A stretch of DNA of 64,000 nucleotides, from NCBI GenBank assembly GCA_964444665.1, contig CAYUIE010000015.1, forward strand, positions 1-64,000, in the 5' to 3' direction. Shown piece by piece: positions 15,589-23,834 of the stretch. The DNA is from CAYZTY01 sp964444665. Its GTDB lineage: Bacteria > Planctomycetota > Phycisphaerae > Sedimentisphaerales > CAYZTY01. The notes under the pieces are model-generated. The model had not been told where the DNA came from. It saw only the letters and a list, made by a program, of their open reading frames with translations, and did no database searches. Position 1 is the stretch's first letter. The number at the start of each line of letters is the position of its first letter. Both the position numbers and the translations under genes were made by a program.

Positions 15589-17178
15589 TTACCTCCTAAA
15601 ACAGTTACAAATATTCGGGTCATTCTGGTCGGTTGTCAGCTCAAATGCTAAATCCCACGAGCACCATTTCGGACAATCCAGCGGTGTTCCGCTTTGGTAT
15701 TGTGAACCTACTGTGGGAGGCCATCCACCCCCAACAATACTCTCTATACGAACACCATCATCATTGTAGTAATGCGGGCGAGTCTTCCAGCCCCAGATAT
15801 AGTTCGGGTCAGGAAGATTCGTATCGTAAACTGCTGCAATGCTGAGCCAGTAAATGCGGTCAGCATTTGGATCCTGTACAAAGTTGGGGTCCATGTTGCA
15901 TGAGAATTTGAAACAAGCATCTGTAACCGCATAATTCGGGTCATTGGGGTCTCTGTCATAACCCACGAATCCAGCGGAAAATGTATAGCAATACTGCTCG
16001 AAGAGCATCTCATTGGGATGGCTGTATATTGTCAAATCCTGACCATTCGGGTCACCCGGTGTATCACTCCAGATACCAATGTGAAATCCGTTCGGTATAA
16101 TTGGTGGAGGTGGAACAATTGACGATAACCATCCTGGCAGGTTGGGGTCACGATTGAAGAAAGAGCCCCACCAGTGAACATCGGTTACCGGCCGGCTGTC
16201 TGTGCAGCACCAGTCATCCGCAAGCAGCGGCGGTTCGTCATCTATAGATTTCTCATCCCAGCCCCAGAAATTAGATGTGTTTCCAATAAATTGGGCGGGC
16301 TGCCGCCACTTGTAATTGACCGGCAACGGAGGGTATTTCGGGTTTGGCACGATAATCAAATCTCGCCAATAGTTCCACGGTTTTTTTACGTTCTGATTAG
16401 GGGGCGGCACATTCTGGGCGCCGAGACGACCTGAACTGTTTTCCGTCGCGAAAAACTTCTCTACCTTAGTTATATCAAATCCATTATCTACGGTAAAACC
16501 ACTGGCTATTGGTTTGGCCGCACCGGCTCCGCTAATGGCTGTATTTATAGTAATCAGGTTATGTTTTTTTCGCGCAAGCGTATTGGGAACTGACCACTGC
16601 CAGGCCATTCTGTTGTTATTTACATCCTGCATACCTAAAGAAACAGCGTCGATTTTGTCGGGAGGAATTACCGAGACAGAGATTGTCACATCTCTTAAGT
16701 CAGGGTCCTCGCCGTAGGTAAACTGCCAGCCACTGGACCATGGTTCATTAGGACCCTGCGTCTCATCTCCCCAGGCCATTACCAAACCCTTACCACCAAG
16801 GAAACTATAGTCATAAACCGGCTGTAGCCATAGAGGCGCAAATTCTGCAAAATCCTGGAAGGAAATAATACCATCATTGTTTACGTCGAATCTAACGGCC
16901 GGATCATCGCTGATTTGCCCAGGGGTACTAAAGACATATAACTCGGGTGTTTTGAAACTGCTGAGCGGGTACGGGTCTCCCTCGTCCGGATATTGCCACA
17001 ATGACATAATATCATCCCAATCATTCGGGTCCATCGCGCTTACTATTCCTTCATTAAGTGCATCCTGCCACTGGTCTTGACCAATTGCAAAGTACGGACT
17101 GGCCATTGCGGGGCCGATTAAAACAAATAAAGACATGACAAATACTATCCATACGCTTTGTAAAAATTTTGTAATCAT
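15589..17178 (-). CDS. Exported protein with EF-hand motif and Trp-rich repeat domain
   Basis: 529 residues. Residues 1-26 are a signal peptide ending A-M-A. A dockerin-like calcium loop (D-V-N-N-D-G-I-I-S-F-Q-D-F, ~98-110) sits near the N-terminus instead of the usual C-terminus. Residues ~150-290 look beta-rich and unassigned. Residues ~310-529 form a Trp-rich domain: A-D-D-W-C-C, V-H-W-W-G-S, H-I-G-I-W-S-D-T, Y-S-H-P, I-Y-W-L-S-I-A-A-V-Y, then W-G-W-K-T-R-P and D-L-A-F-E-L. The same order of motifs recurs three times in the 1,422-residue protein at 23835-28103. I believe it is a planctomycete domain of unknown function. GGGAG precedes ATG. A surface or envelope role is likely. Confidence 0.8.
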   Translation of the reverse strand: MITKFLQSVWIVFVMSLFVLIGPAMASPYFAIGQDQWQDALNEGIVSAMDPNDWDDIMSLWQYPDEGDPYPLSSFKTPELYVFSTPGQISDDPAVRFDVNNDGIISFQDFAEFAPLWLQPVYDYSFLGGKGLVMAWGDETQGPNEPWSSGWQFTYGEDPDLRDVTISVSVIPPDKIDAVSLGMQDVNNNRMAWQWSVPNTLARKKHNLITINTAISGAGAAKPIASGFTVDNGFDITKVEKFFATENSSGRLGAQNVPPPNQNVKKPWNYWRDLIIVPNPKYPPLPVNYKWRQPAQFIGNTSNFWGWDEKSIDDEPPLLADDWCCTDSRPVTDVHWWGSFFNRDPNLPGWLSSIVPPPPIIPNGFHIGIWSDTPGDPNGQDLTIYSHPNEMLFEQYCYTFSAGFVGYDRDPNDPNYAVTDACFKFSCNMDPNFVQDPNADRIYWLSIAAVYDTNLPDPNYIWGWKTRPHYYNDDGVRIESIVGGGWPPTVGSQYQSGTPLDCPKWCSWDLAFELTTDQNDPNICNCFRR

Positions 17179-17682
17179 AATTTCTCCCTTCTAAATACGT
17201 CACTCCAAACATATTCCTTTTTCTGACTTGCAACACTTAGACATAATGTATAATCGCTATTGAAAGCCAAAAATAACTAATAAAAAGCAACTTAGCTCCC
17301 CTCTGTATACTAAGCAGGCATTATGCAAAGACAAATTCAATTTCGTTATGTGCAAAATATGCCCTTTAACAATTGAAAACACGTCATAGATTTTCCCCCT
17401 CTGGTTTACTCCGTTCACCTCAGCATGGTCACACACAGTCCGCACCAAATTAACATCAGCTATAGGTTTTTATATATGCTGAGGATGGATGTCAATAAAT
17501 ATTTTAAGTTTTTTGTATCTCTTTCTTGATGATAGTCTTTTTCTAGCCGGCTCTTTTCCATTAAGCAATACTCGATTGACATATGTCAATCGAGTATTTA
17601 GACTGATTTTTGTTTATTTGAAAAGCAAGTCTTGGTTCTTGTGCGTAAACCACATAAAAAATAACCGGACTCCGGAGATAAA
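17179..17682. other. Divergent intergenic region with long palindrome
   Basis: No gene. It lies between a minus-strand exported protein and the plus-strand peptidase E-like gene, so it should hold both promoters. The notable element is the 32-bp perfect palindrome at 17567-17598. Confidence 0.55.
17567..17598. promoter_or_regulatory. 32-bp perfect palindrome
   Basis: AATACTCGATTGACAT followed immediately by its exact reverse complement, with no loop. The centre is TTGACATATGTCAA. It lies 84 bases before the peptidase E-like start codon. A spacer-free palindrome suits a dimeric DNA-binding protein or a recombination site better than an RNA terminator. No T-tract follows. Confidence 0.55.
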
Positions 17683-18393
17683 ATGAAAAGTCAAATCATT
17701 GCAATGGGAGGCGGGGGATTTTCGATGGAACCGGATAATCCGCTTCTCGAAGAGTATTTCCTGAAACAGACGAGAAAGAAAAAACCATCTATCTGCTTCG
17801 TACCGACGGCGAGCGGTGATGCAGATGGATACATTGTCAAATTTTATACGGCTTTCGGTAAAATGAAGTGCAAACCGTGTCACTTATCTCTATTCCGTCC
17901 GCCGAGTGACCTGGCCGGATTCGTTTTATCACAGGATGCCATTTACGTTGGTGGTGGTAATACGAAGAGCCTGCTCGCTGTTTGGCGGGAGTGGGGTCTT
18001 GATAAAATCCTGCGAAGGGCCTGGCATCAGGGCATAGTGCTGGGCGGTGTTAGTGCAGGGTCGATTTGTTGGTTTGAGCAAGGCCTGACGGATTCAATCC
18101 CGGGCAAGCTGAGGCCACTTAATTGCCTCGGATTTTTGAAAAACAGTAATTGCCCCCATTATGATAGTGAGCTTAAACGTCGAGGAGCGTACCAACGTTT
18201 CATTGGAAACGGGAAGATGTCGGCCGGCATAGCCGCTGACGATGGCGTTGCGCTGCATTACTCCGGTCAGAGGTTGATGCATATCGTCTCCTCGCGACCG
18301 GATGCTGCCGCCTATCGTGTTACCCGTTCCGGCAGAAAAGTCAATGAGGTGAAGATAAAGGCGCGCTATCTCGGAGCTGAAAGGAGCAATTGA
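17683..18393 (+). CDS. Peptidase E-like (family S51) protein
   Basis: 236 residues, cytoplasmic. The nucleophile elbow G-G-V-S-A-G-S-I-C-W-F (about 123-133) matches S51 peptidases, in which Ser attacks peptides after Asp. I-Y-V-G-G-G-N-T (about 87-94) and I-C-F-V-P-T-A-S-G-D (about 37-46) are also typical, as is G-I-A-A-D-D-G-V-A-L near the end. S51 includes dipeptidase E and cyanophycinase; the length and N-terminal I-x-A-M-G-G-G-G-F fit the dipeptidase E-like branch better. GGAG precedes ATG. The alcohol dehydrogenase gene begins 3 bases after its stop, so the two are likely cotranscribed. Confidence 0.87.
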   Translation: MKSQIIAMGGGGFSMEPDNPLLEEYFLKQTRKKKPSICFVPTASGDADGYIVKFYTAFGKMKCKPCHLSLFRPPSDLAGFVLSQDAIYVGGGNTKSLLAVWREWGLDKILRRAWHQGIVLGGVSAGSICWFEQGLTDSIPGKLRPLNCLGFLKNSNCPHYDSELKRRGAYQRFIGNGKMSAGIAADDGVALHYSGQRLMHIVSSRPDAAAYRVTRSGRKVNEVKIKARYLGAERSN

Positions 18394-18396
18394 GAA

Positions 18397-19425
18397 ATGA
18401 AGGCGATGGTTCTTGAGAAGGCTGGGCCGATTGAAGAAAATCCCTTGAAGATGGCCGACTTGCCAGACCCCAAGCCTGCTGACGGGCAAATTCTGGTGAA
18501 AGTCTCGGCCTGTGGAGTATGCCATACCGAGCTCGATGAGATTGAGGGAAGGCTTCAGGCCAGACTGCCGATAATCCTCGGCCACGAGATAGTCGGCATA
18601 GTAGAACGCTTAGGACCCGGAGCGGCCAGATTCAGGCCGGGCGACCGTGTGGGAATTGCCTGGATAAATTCCGCCTGCGGGAAGTGCAGTTTTTGTTTAG
18701 CGGGTAGCGAGAACCTGTGCTCGGATTTCAAAGGCACGGGCTGTGACGTGAATGGAGGATATGCGCAGTACACGACGGTCCCGGAGGATTTCGCCTATCC
18801 GATTCCGCAGAGCTTTTCCGATTCTGCCGCGGCGCCGCTTCTATGTGCAGGTGCAATAGGCTACAGGGCTTTGAGATTAACCGGCCTGCAGGATGGCCAA
18901 GTGCTCGGCTTGTTCGGCTTTGGGGCTTCGGCACATATCGTTATTCAAATTGCAAAACACCGATATCCGAACACGAAAGTCTTTGTTTTTACCAGGCCCA
19001 ATCAAAAAGACCATCAGGAGCTGGCCTTGAAATTTGGGGCTGACTGGGTTGGAGCCACGAACGATATTCCACCGGCTAAACTGAATTGTGCGATTGATTT
19101 TACCCCTGCCTGGGGCCCCGTAGTCCGGGCAATGGCATATCTCGAAAAGGGTGGTCGGCTGGTAATTAATGCAATCCGCAAGGAAAAAACGGACATCGAT
19201 TCGCTGCGGCAGTTGGATTATTCGAGTCATATCTGGCTCGAGAAGGAGCTGAAAAGCGTTGCAAATATTACGAGAGCCGACGCCGCGGAGTTTTTGCCGC
19301 TGGCGGCAGAGATTCCGATAGTACCGCAAGTTCAGGAATTTGAACTGGAGCAGGCCAATGAAGCGCTTATTCTGCTCAAGCAGGGCAAAATCCAGGGAGC
19401 GGGTGTGTTAAGAATGCCCGCCTAA
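18397..19425 (+). CDS. Zinc-dependent alcohol dehydrogenase
   Basis: 342 residues, medium-chain dehydrogenase. The catalytic zinc site is C-G-V-C-H-T (~37-42) with G-H-E (~61-63). The structural zinc lobe is C-G-K-C-S-F-C plus E-N-L-C (~92-107), giving four Cys. The Rossmann motif G-L-F-G-F-G-A-S-A-H (~170) is followed by a second strand ending F-V-F-T-R, where Arg rather than Asp hints at NADP(H). It should oxidise an alcohol or reduce an aldehyde; the substrate is unknown. It sits between a peptidase E-like gene and a VOC protein on the same strand, possibly as one small operon. An AAAGGAG site lies ~14 bases upstream of ATG. Confidence 0.92.
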   Translation: MKAMVLEKAGPIEENPLKMADLPDPKPADGQILVKVSACGVCHTELDEIEGRLQARLPIILGHEIVGIVERLGPGAARFRPGDRVGIAWINSACGKCSFCLAGSENLCSDFKGTGCDVNGGYAQYTTVPEDFAYPIPQSFSDSAAAPLLCAGAIGYRALRLTGLQDGQVLGLFGFGASAHIVIQIAKHRYPNTKVFVFTRPNQKDHQELALKFGADWVGATNDIPPAKLNCAIDFTPAWGPVVRAMAYLEKGGRLVINAIRKEKTDIDSLRQLDYSSHIWLEKELKSVANITRADAAEFLPLAAEIPIVPQVQEFELEQANEALILLKQGKIQGAGVLRMPA

Positions 19426-19474
19426 AAACAAAAGCATTTTTATGAGATGATTTGTAAGAAGAAAGGAAAACAGG

Positions 19475-19927
19475 ATGAGTGAGGAAGGTTTACAGGATGC
19501 GGAGCTTTGCCAGATTGGGCTGATTGTCGAGGATATCGAGGAAACGGCCAAGAAGTGGGCGGAATTGTTTGGACAAAATATGCCGGAGATTACGCTGACC
19601 GACGGGCTTGAGCTTGCACATACCAGCTACCGGGGCAGGCCTACTGAGGCGCAGGCAAAGCTGGCGTTCTTTCAGATTGGGCCGATTTCCGTAGAGCTTA
19701 TAGAGCCCATCGGCGGTCCGAGCACGTGGCGGGAGTTTCTCGAAAAGAGTGGCCCGGGGCTGCATCATATCGGCCTGAAGGTTGAAAATACCGAAAAAAC
19801 AGCGACGCTGCTCAGCAAAAAGGGGATTCATATATTGCAGCAGGGAGACTTTACCGGCGGCAAGTACACTTATCTTGACAGCGGCCCCGTTCTGGGAACA
19901 GTGCTGGAACTGCTGGAATTTTTCTAA
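19475..19927 (+). CDS. VOC (glyoxalase/methylmalonyl-CoA epimerase-like) protein
   Basis: 150 residues in two beta-alpha-beta-beta-beta modules. The second half (G-P-G-L-H-H-I-G-L-K-V-E-N, ~91-103) and the final G-T-V-L-E-L-L-E resemble methylmalonyl-CoA epimerase. The first metal-binding His is replaced by Gln (L-C-Q-I-G-L-I-V-E-D, ~11-20). The His in the second module and a possible Glu near S-V-E-L-I-E-P remain. Loss of one ligand leaves epimerase activity doubtful. AAAGGA precedes ATG. It lies 49 bases after the alcohol dehydrogenase. Confidence 0.8.
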   Translation: MSEEGLQDAELCQIGLIVEDIEETAKKWAELFGQNMPEITLTDGLELAHTSYRGRPTEAQAKLAFFQIGPISVELIEPIGGPSTWREFLEKSGPGLHHIGLKVENTEKTATLLSKKGIHILQQGDFTGGKYTYLDSGPVLGTVLELLEFF

Positions 19928-20133
19928 AACAAGCAAAGTCGTACTTTTGCTAAATGGGGAGTCTTGAATAAGCAGTTCGAAAAAAACGGGAAAAAACTTG
20001 ATTTATAAGATAAATCTGGTATTTTTACTCCATAATACTTATCGATGTATCTGAGGAGAGGTAAATTGGGGGGTGTCAGCGGAAGAAGGAAGCGATGATT
20101 TGTCGATAAACAAAATCCTGTATCAGCCCGTTT

Positions 20134-20466
20134 ATGTTTAAAACAAATTCTGCACCCATAGGTTTTGTTTTGTTGGTTCTGCTTACTGCTGGAATCCGCG
20201 GCAATGCTTTCGCCGGCTGGAATATCCAGACCGTCGACAGCGACGGGATGGTGGGCGACGATGTCTCTCTTGTCCTTGATAGTGCTGACAGACCAAGAAT
20301 AGGCTACTATGACTACACCAACAGTAGCCTGAAGCTGGCTGCTGCTTGTGTGAGTACCTTGAATAGTGATTTAAACGGTGATTGCTACGTGAATTTTCCG
20401 GACTTAGCCGAATTTTGTAATCAATGGCTTGAATGTAGCGCTCCATTTGACCCAGCTTGTCAGTAG
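20134..20466 (+). CDS. Short exported protein: propeller-blade fragment with dockerin-like end
   Basis: 110 residues. A signal peptide (~1-27, ending A-F-A) is followed by one blade-like unit (G-D-D-V-S-L-V-L-D-S-A-D-R-P-R-I-G-Y-Y-D, ~48-67), a sequence normally repeated many times in beta-propeller proteins of these bacteria. The C-terminus is dockerin-like (D-L-N-G-D-C-Y-V-N-F-P-D-L-A-E-F, ~83-98, then W-L-E-C). The gene looks like a longer propeller protein that lost its middle. No good ribosome binding site is seen upstream of ATG. Confidence 0.6.
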   Translation: MFKTNSAPIGFVLLVLLTAGIRGNAFAGWNIQTVDSDGMVGDDVSLVLDSADRPRIGYYDYTNSSLKLAAACVSTLNSDLNGDCYVNFPDLAEFCNQWLECSAPFDPACQ

Positions 20467-20754
20467 CGAAGCTATAGAGTATCAGGCATTTTGCTTCAAA
20501 ATCGGGAGCCGAGGTATTAGTTAATAATTCCATAGATTTAGCTTCATTGATAACCCGTAAAGAACCTAATCCTACTCAAACGGGGTAAGATGTGGGGGGT
20601 ACGTGTCTTAAAGATGCCGGTATGAAAATAATAATATTAAAGTATCGGATTTACCCGGACGGCAATTCAAGATAAATAGTCGAATAAGTCGATTAAAATA
20701 TTGTGAACAGTTTGGGCCGCCGATAGTAAAAATATCTAACAGATAAATTGACTT
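20467..20754. other. Intergenic region
   Basis: No gene seen. It separates the short dockerin-tailed protein from the HEAT-like lipoprotein. Nothing structured stands out. Confidence 0.4.
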
Positions 20755-23082
20755 GTGCGAAAATTGAGCATATCTTACAGATTCGACCTGAAATATACCG
20801 CTTTTCTAAAAAGTTGGATTAATGCTATGAAGTGGCCGGTCTCTATACTAATGATACTGGCTCTTTGCTGCAGCCAGACCGCCTGCGATACAGAGCAGCA
20901 GCTTACTGAGCGGACGGGTGTAAACACCGAGATGTCTCTCAGCGGCCGGTTAAAAATTTACCGGGCGACGTTGCTGCAGGGGGCGGGTGAACAGATTCGC
21001 ATCGAGGCGGCAATAGAATTACTGCTGGACGAGGATAAACAGGCCAGGCTTATATTGCTTGATGCACTTGGCCAGCAGCAGAATCCTGCGGCACAGGCCG
21101 CGGTGTGCAAGGCGCTCAGTCAATCACGAAGCTGGCGCAAGTCGATAAAAAATAAGAAAGATTTTATCAAGCCGTTGTTTTCAATTCTCGGCAGCGAGTC
21201 AAAGAAAGAGTCCCAGCTTGCCGCTGAAGGCCTGTTAATTTTCGAATACAATCAGATTTCCAAGTACCTCGAGGATATGATATCCGATGCCGACAAGCCG
21301 TACCACGCAAAGCTTAGTACTATATACGCGTTGAGATTAAGGCCCGAAAGAGAGCCGATATTTGAGCTTATTAAATTACGGGACCATTCCGACCGGGGAA
21401 TTGCAGCGATGGCGGAGAAGGAACTGCAGGAGTTGTTGGGAGTTCCGGTAGGTGCCGACGGACGAACCTGGGAGCAGATTCGCAAAGAGCTGCAGCGCAA
21501 GAGCCGATATGAATTTGTCAGAGACCGGCTTGTCCGGCAGGAAGCACAGGCCCGGAAGCTCAAAGCAGAGATGCAGCGCTGGCAGAAGCTTTATGTGACG
21601 GCAGTGGAGAAGCTTTATCAGGACCTTACGGATGAGAAAACCAGAGCGGAATTTCTGGTAGAGCATTTGGGCAGCGAGCAAGGCGAAGTGAAATTGTGGG
21701 CCGTAGATAAAGTTCGACAATGGCGACTCGGTGGAGCATTACCTTCGGAGGTTTTTGGGCCCAGTTTGCTTAGACTGATTAGCGACGGCGATGAAAGGGT
21801 TCGACTGAAAACGGCGCAGCTTTTAGCCTTGATGGGCAATTTGAATTCGGCCGAGCAGCTGCTCAGACAACTTAAGGCCGAGGTGGAGGAGGATGTTGCA
21901 ATAGAACAAATGGTGGCGCTTGGTGAGGCGTGCTACTACGCATTTTTACCTAACTCTGGTATTCAAGTTTCGCAAAGTGTGCGGATAGAGACACTCGAAT
22001 TAGCGGCCGGCTATTTATCGCAGGCTAAGCCGTCTGCCGGCGAGACGGGTGCCAGGAAGGCGGAAGTCGGTGCGATTGTTCTGGGTAAGATGTTGCAGCA
22101 GGAAGGGGTCGAGAAGGAAAGGATAGTGAGGTATTTCGGTCTGCTTGCCGAACGATTTGAGGGGGCTTCGGAACCTTTACGCGGCCAGTTACTCAATGTG
22201 ATGGCCCGGCTTTGTAGTGACGGCGGCTATAGAAGCGATGCGGCGAAGCTTTTTGAGCCTGTGTTTCTGGCCGGCCTTAGAAGCCAGACCGGATTAGTGA
22301 AAGAAGCTGCAGTTACAGGACTTATCAGTATTGATAAGGTACGAGCTTTGGCATTCCTGACGGATAAACAAAAGGGACTAATCAATGATGAGAACCTTGT
22401 AGTTCAAAAGACGTTGATGGAATTGGCCGGTAGTGTGGGAGGTGATGAGCAGCTTGATTGGCTCTGCGAGAGACTCAGCATTAATGGCCAGCGTGCGCTG
22501 GCCTGGCAGGCAATGCGTCAGATATTCAAACGATGCGATGCTGAGGTGTTGTATGAGTTGATAAATAAGTTTTCCCAACAGGAGAGCAAAGGTTTGGTGC
22601 CGTCACCGGAAGAAATGGGTTACCTTCTGGAAATGGCGGAGCAAAAAGCGTCGGCAGAGAACAACGAGGTGATGCTTGAAGACCTGCGGTGGAAAATGGC
22701 CGACCATTACAGACAGACCGAACAATTCGATAAAGCAGCCAAGTATCTGGGTATGTTGCTTATTGAGGCAGAGGGAATTAAGCGGGAGAATGCATTGGCA
22801 TTGATTGTAGATGTGGAATTGCGGGCAGGATGGTTTACGGCAGTGGCAGAGTTGGTTGCCAATCGATTATTGGAGAAAGACCTTACAACGGATGATGTAG
22901 TAATGCAGAAGATTAGCCGATTTCTGGAAGTAGACACGGCCGAGCGTAAAGCATTATTGGGGATCCTGGAGAGTATAGAAACCAACCCGGAAAGGCCGAT
23001 GTGGACTGCCGAGATGAAACAATGGCAAGCGAAATACGGTAGCTTAGTTGACATTAACGAGCCAAACAAAGTGGGGCGGTAA
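20755..23082 (+). CDS. HEAT-like repeat lipoprotein
   Basis: 775 residues from GTG at 20755. ATG at 20827 (codon 25) is the better start because it begins a lipoprotein-like signal (M-K-W-P-V-S-I-L-M-I-L-A-L-C-C-S-Q-T-A-C), with Cys followed by a polar region. The body is almost wholly helical. HEAT-like units fill ~30-220 (A-I-E-L-L-L-D-E-D, A-A-E-G-L-L-I-F, A-M-A-E-K-E-L-Q-E-L-L) and ~290-560 (V-R-L-K-T-A-Q-L-L-A-L-M-G). A coiled-coil-like section lies at ~235-290 and TPR-like helices at ~650-700 (Q-F-D-K-A-A-K-Y-L-G-M-L). It is probably a membrane-attached periplasmic scaffold; no catalytic motif is visible. Confidence 0.8.
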   Translation: MRKLSISYRFDLKYTAFLKSWINAMKWPVSILMILALCCSQTACDTEQQLTERTGVNTEMSLSGRLKIYRATLLQGAGEQIRIEAAIELLLDEDKQARLILLDALGQQQNPAAQAAVCKALSQSRSWRKSIKNKKDFIKPLFSILGSESKKESQLAAEGLLIFEYNQISKYLEDMISDADKPYHAKLSTIYALRLRPEREPIFELIKLRDHSDRGIAAMAEKELQELLGVPVGADGRTWEQIRKELQRKSRYEFVRDRLVRQEAQARKLKAEMQRWQKLYVTAVEKLYQDLTDEKTRAEFLVEHLGSEQGEVKLWAVDKVRQWRLGGALPSEVFGPSLLRLISDGDERVRLKTAQLLALMGNLNSAEQLLRQLKAEVEEDVAIEQMVALGEACYYAFLPNSGIQVSQSVRIETLELAAGYLSQAKPSAGETGARKAEVGAIVLGKMLQQEGVEKERIVRYFGLLAERFEGASEPLRGQLLNVMARLCSDGGYRSDAAKLFEPVFLAGLRSQTGLVKEAAVTGLISIDKVRALAFLTDKQKGLINDENLVVQKTLMELAGSVGGDEQLDWLCERLSINGQRALAWQAMRQIFKRCDAEVLYELINKFSQQESKGLVPSPEEMGYLLEMAEQKASAENNEVMLEDLRWKMADHYRQTEQFDKAAKYLGMLLIEAEGIKRENALALIVDVELRAGWFTAVAELVANRLLEKDLTTDDVVMQKISRFLEVDTAERKALLGILESIETNPERPMWTAEMKQWQAKYGSLVDINEPNKVGR

Positions 23083-23834
23083 GGATTCTATCGGTTTTTT
23101 AACGAATTTGGCAGCGTATCTAAATGTCTGGGGGTGCTGTGGTGTATGTAATCCATAAGTTAAGTTGATTATATTATTTATAGATAAGGCTCTCGAATGG
23201 GGTGATATGCCACATAAAAATGAGCGGGGAATTCTGCCCCAAAAACATAGTTGGGACATTTAGATTTTGTATATTTTGCCGAAAAAGATACTTGACTTTG
23301 TAAATTTTTCTGATATAGCATATTTTATCGGAATAAGTAATTTAAGATGCACAAAGAAGGACAGGAAAGTTTGTTGCGTATGAGATGATGTTTTGTAATA
23401 TCATCACGGGAGAGGAGGATTTAGTTAACCGCAAATTTTTCTTCGCATTCCTTATGAAATTGTAATTACTAAACAAACTTTAAAACTAAAGGATAACAGT
23501 GAGTATCTCTGTACTGTTGTAAGGAGTAACAGTGCAGTAAAGTAGATTATTAGGACAAAAGGACTTTTTCAAATCGAGGACAGAGCCGACCGAGTTGGTC
23601 ATTTTTTTCGTGCTAATTTTTATCTTTGCGGATTTGTAACCTGCGAATGACTACATTGTAATCTACACAGACCGAGAGGTCTGGGTGTTAGATATATTCT
23701 TGCTTGAGAAAAGTTTTGTTTTTTTAGGAGAACTGTTTAGGAGAACTAAAGTGGAGCATTGTTTAGGGGGACGAGTGTGAGGTATTACTTAGCATAATGT
23801 GTGTAGTAAGTAGTAATATTCAGGAGGAAGCAAA
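23083..23834. other. 750-base non-coding region before the giant exported protein
   Basis: No gene seen. It contains a plausible promoter (23292-23319), a GATGAT/ATCATC hairpin near 23383-23405, a CAGACC/GGTCTG hairpin near 23670, and a direct repeat TTAGGAGAACT at 23724-23734 and 23737-23747. If the promoter is right, the transcript has a ~500-base leader. Confidence 0.5.
23292..23319 (+). promoter_or_regulatory. Possible sigma70-type promoter
   Basis: TTGACT (23292-23297), a 16-base spacer, then TATAGC (23314-23319). It fits the -35/-10 pattern moderately and would drive the giant exported protein gene with a long leader. Confidence 0.35.

Noticed and set aside
23724..23747. TTAGGAGAACT direct repeat as a start of a CRISPR or iteron array
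   Set aside because: Only two close units with a 2-base spacing; no further units or associated genes.
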